Shown: piece by piece, positions 44,794 through 56,446 of the stretch
Layout: every line of letters begins with the position of its first letter
Numbering within the stretch: position 1 is the first letter of the stretch
Source: Latrodectus hesperus
Taxonomy: Eukaryota; Arthropoda; Arachnida; Araneae; Theridiidae
Direction of reading: 5' to 3'
DNA length: 64,000 nt
NCBI GenBank assembly: GCA_037975125.1
Contig: CM075853.1
Coordinates: 40,781,701-40,845,700 of the forward strand
Notes under the pieces: model-generated
Databases searched by the model: none
What the model saw: only the letters and a program-made list of their open reading frames with translations
What the model was told of the DNA's origin: nothing
Made by a program: the position numbers and the translations under genes

Positions 44794-45941
44794 ATGGATA
44801 AAATTTATTATTTAATTCTCCCACTGGAGCATTTTTTTAGGAAAAATAATGCTTAATTTTTCATTATTTGGAGAAACGGATGTACATTTTAAAATATATC
44901 TTCTTTCCTAATTCATAAATTAATATTGGTAAGAGTAGGAGAGGTGAGAGGAATATATAAATTGTGGTCTGAAGATATTCTTGTAGAAGTTGCATTAGAC
45001 ACCCAAGCAGTTGCAATTGTAAAAATACATCAGCTTGGTAGTATGAATAACCATTTCTCCTCATGATAACCTTCATTTCTCTTGTGGGGTCACTTTTGCA
45101 AGGGATCTATTATATATGCCAATAAATAGGATCCTCAAAAACTTTATAAGAACAGAAGGTCTATGTTATAAAGCATACTATTCTCAGAAGAGATGGTAAG
45201 ATCATTGACATAAAGCATCTTGTTCTGACATTTTCAATGACATACCTTTTACAATATATAAATCCTGTTTATATGCATTTAACCATTAAGCTTTTCATTC
45301 CAATTCATTTGTGCTTTTTCTAGTGTCAATGTTTTGCTCATTCTAAAATGAAATGTAGAGGTAAACTGGCATGTGTGTGTATGTGTGCTTATTGCACTGA
45401 AATTGGCCATGATAATTTAAATTGCAAAGAGAAAGAGGCGTGTATCAATTGCAAGTGTAACCTTCTCTCCTATTCTTTAAATTGCCATACATTGTTCATA
45501 CTGGAAAAAGAGATGACTTTGACTAAGGTTTAAAATAAATGTGTTTCTACCCTGAGCCAAAAGAATGTTTACTTCTCATATACCTAAATTAATTGTCACT
45601 TAATTAACCAATGCAAAAAAGATAAAAAAGAAAAACCTACTACTAAAGCTTGCAGTACACAGACCAAAGTCTCAACTCTTTCCATGATCAAACTTCTGCT
45701 TGCAAGATTACCCCCTGTTAAAAATACATAAAAGCCAAAATCAATTTATTATTTCAGAAGAGCTCCATTAAAACTTAAGGCTTTTAAAGTAAAATCTACT
45801 TTGGAGGGTTCTCTTAGGCTCTCCATATCCATTCGTAAAGCCTTATCTCTGGAAGGTAATATTGTATCCTTACACCTCTCATCCGATGACAACATATCGT
45901 TTAAAGAGTTAACAGATGTCATGTCTGGGAAAGCTTTTTAA
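44794..45941 (+). pseudogene. LINE-A copy 4 ORF1 remnant
   Basis: It starts near ATG 44794 (LPLEHFF, aligning with the LPREHTF region) and keeps recognisable zinc knuckles (CRGKLACVCMCAYC, GHDNLNCKEKEACINC) at 45350-45450. It ends near SGKAF at 45941. Frameshifts and stops are frequent. Confidence 0.8.
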
Positions 45942-46019
45942 ATTAAACAATAACATCCTTTGTTTCTTAAAACTGCCATAGTTTGTGTTCACATTTTGAT
46001 GACATTAAATACTTAATTT

Positions 46020-48361
46020 CAGCTTATAACTTTGCATTTTGTTGCACTTGAAGAAATATTCCTGAAATTTAGTAATAGTTTTTTATGCGTTATTTTTAAA
46101 TGCTTTCGAAAATACTGTGGTGATGATGGTACAGTCTTTGAAGGTGTTTGCATATTAACATCCAATTCCCTAGTACTATCCATTTACTCTACAGACTGTT
46201 ACTGTGAACATGTTTACAATATGTTTGACTACAGTCTGTAGTTTGTATTTACCACCAAATGATGTCAAACACAAAGAGGAACTGGATGTATTAATCAATC
46301 AGCTACCCATACAATTTTTGTTGACATACTGTGACTTTAATATCTATAATTCTTTGTGGAGAAATGATTATGCAAATCTTCGCAATCATCAGATAGAACT
46401 ATTTATTTCTGATAATCGTCTCTGTCTGATTAATACTGATGAAAACACCTATCTCCATATTGCCACTTGAACTTTTCATTCCCTCAATCTCACCATCTGT
46501 TCTCCTTTACTTCTGCCATTTTTAAATTTAATGGAAACGATCTGCATAAAAATGATCTTCTTCCTCTCGTCATTTTTTAGATGGCTAATAGTAATATGCC
46601 ACAATACCTTCCTACTTATGTGTACAATTCAGCATATTGTAAGCTATTTTCGCAGTTGTTGATAATGAAATGATTTCGTTGGAGGATATTAATGATACCA
46701 TTTGCAAAGTCACTGAAACTATTATCAACGCATCTGATTCATTAATACTTAAGCCTTCCCTTACACCACACAGGGTTTGCAAATCATAGTAGAATAATAG
46801 ATGTCAAAACACCGATAAGAAACAGTGGAGTTTATAGGGGTTATTTCGGAAGTACCTTATAATGGAGAATCTTGTTTTTAAAAGAGCAAAAGCAATAACT
46901 CATCATTGAAGTCAGAAGGAATCTTGGTCTCGTTGCATATCTTCAATTATGTCTTCAACATCCAGTAAGCATTTGTGGAGAAATGTAAAGCAACCAATGG
47001 AATATATTCATAATTTCTTTTCCATTTTGAAAACTGGATCTGCTGTATACTCTTTTCCAAAGTACATAGCCAATGTCCTTGGTGAAACATTTGCTTGTTT
47101 CTCAAACTCCAACTCTTTTTAGTCCTTTAGAATGTTTTAAGGACTAAGAGTCATGCTGAGTGAATCCCTTTCAACCATAGATATGCCTTACCTTTCAACT
47201 GAGAATTTAGGATATTAGAGTAAAAGAAAATATTATAGTAGGCCAATAATACCATTGCTGGACCTTAGGAATCAGTTATCATGTTTAGCTATTCTTCAAA
47301 ATTTATATCCAAACTCCTTGTCAAATTTACTGCTTTAGTTTTTTTGCTTAGCTTTCAATAGGATCTGATCTGTAGATAAATTTCCATCACTTTGGAATCA
47401 AGCAATAGGGATTTTCGTCCTCAATCTTGGTAAAGATCTCTGAGATCCTTCACATTATTGACCAATAGCTATGATGTGTTGCTTATGTAAGACTCTTAGA
47501 TATATGGCCAATTCTCATTTCATATGTCTAGAAAAAATGAATCTATTCCTATTAATCAGAGTGGTTTCCATTATTCCATTCTTAACAACGTAACATGTCT
47601 GGAAACCCAAATCCACAATGTTTTTGAGCTTAAACATCACCTAATTTCTGTTTTTTTCAACATAGAAGGGGCATATGACCAGGCATGATATTATGAAATT
47701 CTCCTTTCATTACTTGTTTTTGCTTTCGCAGTAGTCTTACGATGTTCTTGAAAAAATTTTACATTCTTGGGTTTTTAAAGTTTACATAGAAAGATTTTTT
47801 ATTACTATTTTAATCGAGCTTAGTCTGTATATTAAGGTTGTATTTTGAATGTCATCCTCTTTTTTTATCGTTCATCTTAGCAATATCCTTCATAAATTAC
47901 CACCCTCTTTTTATGGTATGTTGATGACTTGCAAATATTTTATGAAGAGTCAAATATGCATTTAATTGAAAGACAGAAACAATTATTAATAAACTTTTTG
48001 TGGACTTTGGTTTTTGGGGTAATCTTACAATATTCCTGCAAAAAGTTTTTATGCTCCTGTGTTTTTATAATTCTTATTGCAACAATTTATTTTAATTACA
48101 AGCTGAGAATGTACTTCAAGGTTATATTTTGAGTGCCTTTTTATCTTTCATCTTAGAATTATTCTACATGAACTATCACCTTCAGTTTATGGTACATTGT
48201 ATGTTGATGACATGCAAATATCTTGTGAAGGATCAAAAATGCATTTGAATAAAAATTTGATTATAAACAGTTATTAATAAGGTTTTTGCATGGTCTGCTG
48301 AGAATATCCATACTCTTTCTCCTGTCAAGAGTAGTTGTGTCCAGTTCTGCTGGAAAACTAG
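46020..48361 (+). pseudogene. LINE-A copy 4 ORF2 remnant, endonuclease to reverse transcriptase
   Basis: Fragments in shifting frames follow the family order: FRKYCGDDGTVFEGVCILTS (46100), VCSLYLPPNDV (46230), ISDNRLCLINTDENTYLH (46410), PGPD region (47260), YVDDLQIF at 47920. A second similar YVDDMQIS at 48200 shows a local duplication of about 280 bp. The last match, CVQFCWKTS, ends at 48361 at the Tigger insertion. Confidence 0.8.
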
Positions 48362-49060
48362 TACAGTCATCCCTCGTTTTTCGCAGTTAATGAGAACTTG
48401 AACCTTCCACGAAAATTGAAAAACCGCGAAGTAGGATTTGCCCCTAGGAGTATTTGAGTATGCGGGTATACGAATGTTTTATATATGTAAACAGTATTTA
48501 CATTTACACATTTAAGACAAAAATTACAACAGTCTTAAACATGTCAGTACTTATTAATAAGGTTAATTACAAAACCTTATACAGTAATGAACATTATTTT
48601 CCTTCAATATTCCTCTGTACAAGAACATAACCCCATCAATACAATTGCTGAACTCGGCAACTTGAATCATATTGTCGTCAGTGTCTTGATCAAAATTTTG
48701 CATCGCTTTTGCCATGTTGCACAGTTGTTGCAGATTCTCCAGGGTAAGGCCAAGTTTTTCAGTTTATTCGTTTTCTTACTCACTTACTGACTTCGTCATC
48801 TCGGGGAAGTCTTTATCGGTCAGTAGCACCAAGTAGCAATCAATAAGGGCACTGATGTCTTCTTTTGTCATGTCAACAAATCCTTCATTCCTTATGATGT
48901 GAGCTTGCCTCATCGTACTTTCATTGGTCGATTTCTCACCGAAAACCAATCACGCAACTTTGTGACAGACCGTGGCATGTACTCTGAATCAATTCCTCTC
49001 TTCTTAATGGGTTTGCACGGTACTGGGCACCTCTTCTTGATAGCATTTTGTGCTCTAGCT

Positions 49061-49360
49061 TCAAGCGCATGAACTCTTAGTTCCAATAAATTTCGTCACC
49101 CACTTCATAAAGTCAGACAAACCCTTTATGGAGCTAAGATATAACTCTTTTGTATTGATGATTCCTAAAGTATTAGAACGAATGGAGGCTAGAGCATCAC
49201 ACTCAAAAATGATGTGATGCGACGACTCATTATCCTTTAGAAATTTCCTACAATTAGGGTCTTGAACAAGTCCCACAGTATGGAGATGTTTCCTGAAATG
49301 ATAATGTCCCTTGATGAAGCCTACGATGGTACATATCTTCACCCTTATAACTTAGAATTT
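49061..49360 (-). pseudogene. LINE-B ORF2, C-terminal segment
   Basis: IKGHYHFRKHLHTVGLVQDP and then C.KFLKDNESSHHIIFECDAL form the His/Cys motif that ends R1/I-type ORF2 proteins. It is separated from the rest of ORF2 by the Copia LTR at 49439-50072. Confidence 0.75.
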
Positions 49361-49438
49361 CAGAGCTACATTCGCCGATGATCTAGCGATCATACTTTTG
49401 GCATGCTTTTGACCAGAAGTGTTAAACCAAAATTTAGT

Positions 49439-50072
49439 GTTACCCTACTACAAAATTAAATTTGTATATTCAGTGCTTTTTAAGTTTTAGTCTTGTACGG
49501 TTCAATTTAATTTTCTTATCACCATATTTATCATTCATTTAAAATACTTGTGCTTTATTTTCAACTTTATTTTTTTCTGCTGTGCCTTACCGGCATACTC
49601 TTATATCATTTATTACAAACACACTTAAAATTTTACTTTGCCGATCTGGCATTTCTATATTCATGATTGAATTACTAACTTACTGTATACACATGCTAGT
49701 TTTTCAAAGGGGGCATATCCCAGGTGTTTTAAAAGCACTGAATTCAGAAAATCAAACGCTGGTGTCTGATAGTTTTGGTTGAAAACTGTTATGTTCATCG
49801 GTATTATAATTTTATTTATTTTTTTGTTAGTAATGATAATGAATTATTCAATTGGAATATCTTTATTCTTAAATTTTAAACTGAATTTATGCTATGTAAT
49901 TATTTTATGTTTAGTATCAATAAATTAAACTTACTATTTTTAAACAAGCCTAATTATTGGCATGTATCTTATTTATTAAAGGTTCTATTGATAGAATGAA
50001 ATACTTTATAGGTATTTAAACTAATAGCTAGCGTTTCTTTAACTGCATTAAAATTTAATATTTGCAGCTCAG
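49439..50072 (+). mobile_element. Copia-family solo LTR, truncated, inside LINE-B
   Basis: It starts tgttaccctactac and runs in reverse orientation to the 33712, 35712 and 41545 LTRs (cattcctttaactgcatt-type match), breaking off near 50072. About 90 terminal bases are missing. It splits the LINE-B RNase H from its C-terminal domain. Confidence 0.8.
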
Positions 50073-52670
50073 CAGTGGCATACTTCCCAAGGCCGCTTAA
50101 GAAGTTGACACTTGTTAATACCCCATGCATTCCAAGTCCAGAGAGATTATTCTTTCTTGATTCATCCGTAAACCAGATGAAATCATAGTTATCCAAACTG
50201 ATCATGTTCTCACTCCATTCATCCCTGGTTGGAAAAACAACCTCAAAAGGTCTGTCGAACACATAGTATTTTTCAATGGTCTCAGAAAGCATCATAAGAA
50301 TAGGATCCTTTAAAATTTTGGTGACTCTGGAATGACCTATAGCCAAAGGCTTGTCATACCATTGCTTTTGCAACATCATTCTATATGCAGTCATTCTTGC
50401 AGTACTGCAATGAAGATGCCTAAAGGAGTCAGATCTAAAATAATCTCTAAAGCTCTGGTGGACATAGAGGACATAGCTCATGTGATACACAGGCAGGCTA
50501 GTCTTTGCAGACTTCCTAGTCTGTCCTTCACAGTTACTTTTTTGGCCTTGTACCACTAGATAATAGTGGCATAAGTAATAATAGGTCTGATAATAGCAGT
50601 GTGCATCCAAAACATCAGTTTCAGTTGGAGACCTCAGTTTTTACCAAGCAATCTTCTACGTGTCATAATACAACATTTAGCTTGGTTAATCTTGAACTCA
50701 ACATGCTTATTCCAGGTTAGTTTTTGGTCAAGAAATAGGCCTAAATACTTCACCTCAGTAGCAACATTGATGGGAATGCCAAAAAGTTTAGGGATAGTAA
50801 AACCATCCCATTTCCTTTTGCGTGTAAAAAGTACAAGATTGGTCTCCTGAGGACTTACCGTCAGATGCCTCTCTTTGCACCACTTACTAACATAACTTAA
50901 GGCACTTTGCATTAGTTGAGAAGTTCTATTGAAATCCTTACCAAGGATAAGGATTACAGTCATCCGCATACCCTTGAGTGTAGTAGCCCATATCATTAAG
51001 ATATTCAATGAGACTATTAACTACTAGGTTCCAAAGTAAAGGCGACAAGACACTTTGTGGGCAACCTTTAGTAATCTTCTTTTTAAATGAGTCATCAAAG
51101 ATGTTCATTTGAATAACTATCCATGAGTGTGTCTCAATCCATTTAACAAAAATGCAATTAATCCCTATAGCTCGTAGAGCATTAACTATGGATAGATGTG
51201 AAATATTATCAAAAGCTCCTTGGATGTCTAGGAAAGCAGCTAAGGCTATTTCCTTCCTATCCAAAGAGTCTTCAACCTTGGAGACAAGCTGATGTATGGC
51301 TGTCTCAGTAGACTTACCTGGTTGATAAGCAATTTGGAGGTCATATAAAGGACAATTTTACTACATAAGTAATCCCTAACAAGCCTATCAGTAATTTTTT
51401 TCATAATCTTCAAGAAGAAAGGGGAAAAGCTAATTGGTTTGAAGGACCTAGCCTGGTCATAAGAACCTTTCCCAGGCTTAGGAATGAAAACAATCCTGAT
51501 CCTCTGCCAAAGCTTTGAATTATATCCTATGGCTAGACTATCCCTATACATTCTTGTCAGCACCAGGATTATAAACTCATCAGCCTTTTGGATCATGATG
51601 GGCATTATTCCATAAGGACCAGGACTCTTGAGTGACTTAAAGGTGGAAATGGCCCACCTTACATTATTATAATTGATGATATTCTTAGCATATGTCCAAC
51701 GACTCCTATTGACTCTAATTAAAGAGCCAATGAAGTGCTGACCATCATTGCTATTAATATCTCTAGCTCCTGGAAAATGTGTTTTGGTTAAAACTTCCAT
51801 AATTGCTTTCCCAGTATAAGCGAACCTGCCATCCTCGTCCTTTAAGGTGCCAACCAATATAGGTTCATCTCTTCTAAAGACCATATTTCTTATTCACCAT
51901 ATTTCTTAGCTCTATTAAAGAATTTCCTTACCTTTGCCCTTTCAGCAACCAGAGAGTCATTTCACCAAACACATTGGGGTTTAGCTCTCCTAATGCAAAC
52001 AGGGTAATTGTTAAAAGATTCTAGAATATTCATTTGCAGATATTCTGCTGTGATTTCTAGATCATAATTATCTCTTAAGGTTTGGATCCCAACTCAGTAA
52101 GCCTCACAAGTTCCTCCTGAAACTTTTTCCACTCGGTCCTCATGGTGTCTCTGAACTGTCGATCAACATTTATATTATAGATAAGCTCAACAAGGATATT
52201 CTGATGGTCTGAACCAGACAGTCTACCATCCACAATCTAACTCTTGATATTCTTACTAATGAGCTGAGTAGCGACGGTGATATTGATCATTTCAACTCTA
52301 TTAGAAGTAATAAAAGTTGGTTCATTGCCCTTATTTAGAACATCTAAATTATTTAGAATAAATTCTAAAAGGCACTCACCCCTTTTGTTTGTGTCTGAAC
52401 TTCCCCAGACACCATTGTGAGCATTGCAGTCTAATCCCGAGATTGCCTGCAAGTTGTTCTCTGCACAAAAATGAAGAAGTTTTTGCAGAGTTTCACCAGG
52501 TGGAGATTCTCTTCATAGGGCAGATATACAGAACCGAAAACAACTTCACAAACAACATTCGCCGTGTCGAGTCTAACTTTCGTAGCTGTTAAGTCTATTG
52601 ATAAATTCAAAGGGAGGTAAAATAACTTTCTTTGTTTGACAAGCAGATATTTTTCTCTCTCGCTCATCAA
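50073..52670 (-). pseudogene. LINE-B ORF2 remnant: endonuclease, reverse transcriptase, start of RNase H
   Basis: From the 5' side: an endonuclease part (FGSVYLPYEE near 52530; LDCNAHNGVWGSSDTNKRGE near 52420) and a linker. RT follows with LKSPGPYGIMPIMIQ (51610), IFVFIPKPGKG (51475), FLDIQGAFDNISH (51220), CPQSVLSPLLWN (51050) and YADDC (50950). After that come KYLGLFLDQKLTWNKHVE (50730) and an RNase H start, FIWFTDESR (50180), where the first catalytic Asp is kept. Frames shift several times. Confidence 0.82.
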
Positions 52671-52825
52671 CTAAAACAAAGCTCCTTTCCGCAATGCGAT
52701 TGCCGACGTGTTTGTTTTTTTTTTTTTTTTTTTTCATTTTTATTTTTTGATGAATTATTTTGGAATAACCCGCAAAGCACTGGAGCTACAAAACATGAAT
52801 CGCAAAGTGGCAAAAGAACACTGTA

Positions 52826-53060
52826 TTCCCAAAGATCCATTGTTGTCTATCAACAACACAACTATACCAGTGGTCAACGAGATAAAATTTCTTAGCTTAA
52901 TATTTGATTCAAAAGTAACCTTCCTTCTGCACGTATTTCTTACTTATGCATATATAGGTTTTAAAAAGTTAGAAATAAAGCATTAAAAAGAATTTATTTA
53001 AATAAGTTTTGGTGCTGCTTGTCCTTATTTGGACCTTGTGCCTCAAAACCCAACCAACTA
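52826..53060 (+). pseudogene. LINE-A copy 4, part 2 (RT fragment and 3' end)
   Basis: KDPLLSINNTTIPVVNEIKF continues the RT of copy 4 beyond the Tigger element. After a large internal deletion it reaches the family 3' terminus (tttggaccttgtgcctcaaa then acccaaccaact). Confidence 0.82.
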
Positions 53061-53562
53061 ATGTAAAACTAACATTTAAAGTTGACTCCTTAATGCTAAA
53101 AACATTTGTGGTGGAAAGTCAATTTAGGAACAGTTGAAGACTAGAGCATTAGCTATTAAGCTGCCTCCTTATTATATAATTACGTGTGTTAGTCAAGAAA
53201 ACATAAAATTTGCTTATTTAAATTAAAAGAATAATTAGATTAACAAATTTCTGATTGTATTTGTATACAGCAGTTTTGTGTTGCCTTGTTAATCTAAATA
53301 TATCATTAAATTACCCATGTTTAATTTTTTAAATAATCTTAATTTATTTATATTTTGTGCTATACAGATCTTTATAACAAATAAAATATTTGCCATTGAA
53401 TGTTTAAAAAAAAACTCTTCTTTTTTACTTCCCCTGCTCTGTTTCTAAGTATGAACAATTATTTTCATTATAGTTTGTACATGAAGTGGAAAATATTCAT
53501 TTTTAATATTTCATGTACCAATCAATATAAGATTAAGTCTGAAATTACTTCCTTTATACTAG

Positions 53563-53638
53563 GCAAATGTGTAATCCTATTGCTTTATTTGATGCTCCAG
53601 TTGTAAAAGGATGCTTGCCAGACTTTCAACCAATTAAA
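53563..53638 (+). CDS. TOP3A: TOP3A exon 2
   Basis: Acceptor tactag/GCAAAT and donor AAA/gtaggt. It encodes QMCNPIALFDAPVVKGCLPD then FQPIK, homologous to the segment after YRKW in animal TOP3A (CNP..LF.A...... P. F..IK), within the Toprim domain. Phase joins exon 1 through Trp. Confidence 0.92.
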
Positions 53639-54990
<1,352 letters not shown>

Positions 54991-55099
54991 CTTACATTGG
55001 AATCAGAAGTGAGAAATTGTCAATATCTCATTATTTGGACTGATGGTGATAGGGAAGGAGAAAATATTGGGTTTGAAATTATTGAAGTTTGTACAAAAG
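54991..55099 (+). CDS. TOP3A: TOP3A exon 3 (Toprim metal site)
   Basis: Acceptor tcttaaag/CTTACA and donor AAAG/gtttga. It encodes LTLESEVRNCQYLIIWTDGD followed by REGENIGFEII. TDGDREGENIG is the Toprim D-x-D-x-E magnesium-binding motif; human TOP3A has Cys in place of the Gly. Confidence 0.95.
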
Positions 55100-56302
55100 G
55101 TTTGAAATCGTTTCATGAATTTGTGTATTAAGTGCATATTTAAAATTTTTATTTTGATATTAGTATATAAGAAAATAAATGCCATTTTATTGCTATTTAT
55201 GTGTAGTAAAAAAATTAAAAATTTGACAACACTGCTTTGCATGGCAAACAGTCTAATGCTTTTGTATATTTTAATAACTTACGTAATTTGCCATCTGGGA
55301 GGACTTTCCATAAATAGTTAACCTTATTCATAGTTTGATAGTAAGGAAACCAGGAGAACCATTAATCTCCAACCCTGACGGACATGAATTGTAGAAGTGC
55401 AATATCATCTCCTATTGCTTAGTGAGAGTTATTTTTGACTTCTGGATCTTTTGTTCTGAAGACTGGTCATGTAATGTTATGGTGAGTCTGGGACTATTAC
55501 TTTGACATCATAGCCATAAACTATTGTAGGACTGCATTAATAGCCTTTGGCTGTAGTAAAAATTTTGTCCATCGGTTTGTTTTATTTTGGGAGGACTTTT
55601 TCATAGTTTACCCATATTTATATGTTGCCAGTGGAAGAAACCTAGAAAACTGCCAAGCATTCATCTCAACATGCATGCAGAAGACAGAAACGCAACATCT
55701 GTCATCCATTATATAACAGGCTAGGACTAAACCTGGTATCATTTGCTCTGATGAGTGTTGTACTGCCACTAGGCAATGGTGAGTCCTATAAGAGTTACTT
55801 AAAAAATGTGTTGTATAGCAGGAACAAATGCTGTAAAATTAAAAGTGTTATTTTTAGCTAAGAAATCTAATAGTAAAATTGTTTATTTTATTCAATATTT
55901 TTATGTTATGAACTCAGCTGAAAATTTCAATATTCATATTTTTAAATCGATATTTTTGTGATTGATATAATTAAACATCAAAAAAATTATGGCATATTTT
56001 CATTCTATTTTTATTCTTTTATTCTCAATTGATAAAGATGGTTTCAAAATAGAAACAAATAAATAAAAAAATTATTGAGTTATTTAAAAATTACTGCTAC
56101 TCAAAAGAAAATGTTTTCATGTTTTTATTGTTAAATTGTGTGTGTGTATATAATGAAATAATATAAAATACCATTTTAAAAAACGGGAAAATCATCTCTT
56201 GAGTATTGAGTAGTAATGATTTTTATTATTTTATATATATTATCGGTATTATATTTTATTTTTTTTAAATGCAGTTTTTTAAAAATTTACCTTAATTTTC
56301 AG
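55100..56302 (+). other. TOP3A: TOP3A intron 3
   Basis: Contains a GC-richer region (about 55290-55790) with two related segments (ggaggactttccataaatag at 55298 and ggaggactttttcatagttt at 55592). It looks like an old, partly duplicated dispersed repeat, perhaps SINE-like (ctggatcttttgttctgaag). I could not assign it. Confidence 0.55.
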
Positions 56303-56446
56303 TTAAACCAAATATCCACGTATTTCGAGCACGGTTTTCAGAAATCACACATCAAGCTATTACCCGAGCATGTACTAATTTAGTTTTACCTGATCAGCGT
56401 ATGAATGATGCTGTGAATGTTCGTATTGAACTTGATCTTAGAATAG
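56303..56446 (+). CDS. TOP3A: TOP3A exon 4
   Basis: Acceptor attttcag/TTAAAC and donor ATAG/gtaatt. It encodes KPNIHVFRARFSEITHQAIT, then the RACTNLVLPDQRMNDAV block and NVRIELDLRI, matching type IA domain linking Toprim to the winged-helix/gate region (human LRARFSEIT, EPDQRVSDAV, RQELDLRIG). Confidence 0.95.

Larger units (their letters stand above)
43990..48361 (+). mobile_element. LINE-A copy 4, degraded, part 1
   Basis: The 5' UTR starts near 43990 (gtaaacactggaatcacaat then cccgaggtacc). It has a partial duplication of its last 150 bp (44390-44520 and 44623-44777). A gag remnant and an ORF2 remnant follow. It is cut at 48361 by a Tigger element and resumes at 52826. Many stops and frameshifts mark it as old. 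Confidence 0.85.
48985..52680 (-). mobile_element. LINE-B (second non-LTR family), 5' truncated, inside Tigger
   Basis: Minus-strand remnants of endonuclease, RT, RNase H and C-terminal domains run in order from 52670 to 49061. It differs from LINE-A: YADD in the RT and an R1/I-type ITKGCPQ.VLSPLLWNLVVN block. The 3' boundary is approximate; the endonuclease N-terminus is missing. Confidence 0.8.
48364..52823 (-). mobile_element. Tigger/pogo-like DNA transposon remnant, interrupted
   Basis: The left end cagtcatccctcgtttttcg follows TA (48362-48363), the typical Tigger terminus and target. The right end, cgcaaagtggcaaaagaacactg then TA (52824-52825), is a decayed complement. LINE-A copy 4 reads across the two TAs (CRKTS then DP.L.INN), which confirms the boundaries. 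Minus-strand sequence 48950-48560 encodes C-terminal transposase pieces (VDMTKEDISALIDC, FPEMTKSV, LTLENLQQLCNMAKAMQNF) with stops. Most of the transposase is absent or displaced by LINE-B. Confidence 0.75.
32436..53562 (+). other. TOP3A: TOP3A intron 1 (21 kb), full of nested transposons
   Basis: The donor gtatgt at 32436 and acceptor ttatactag at 53554-53562 join TG|G (Trp) in phase. The intron contains Copia LTRs and one whole Copia element, a dispersed low-copy repeat, a second MITE-1, and the LINE-A/Tigger/LINE-B/LTR nest. I see no host exon within it. Confidence 0.85.

Noticed and set aside
52709..52735. T-run as the poly(A) tail of a minus-strand retroelement
   Set aside because: It lies at the 5' side of LINE-B, not its 3' side, so it cannot be that element's tail.
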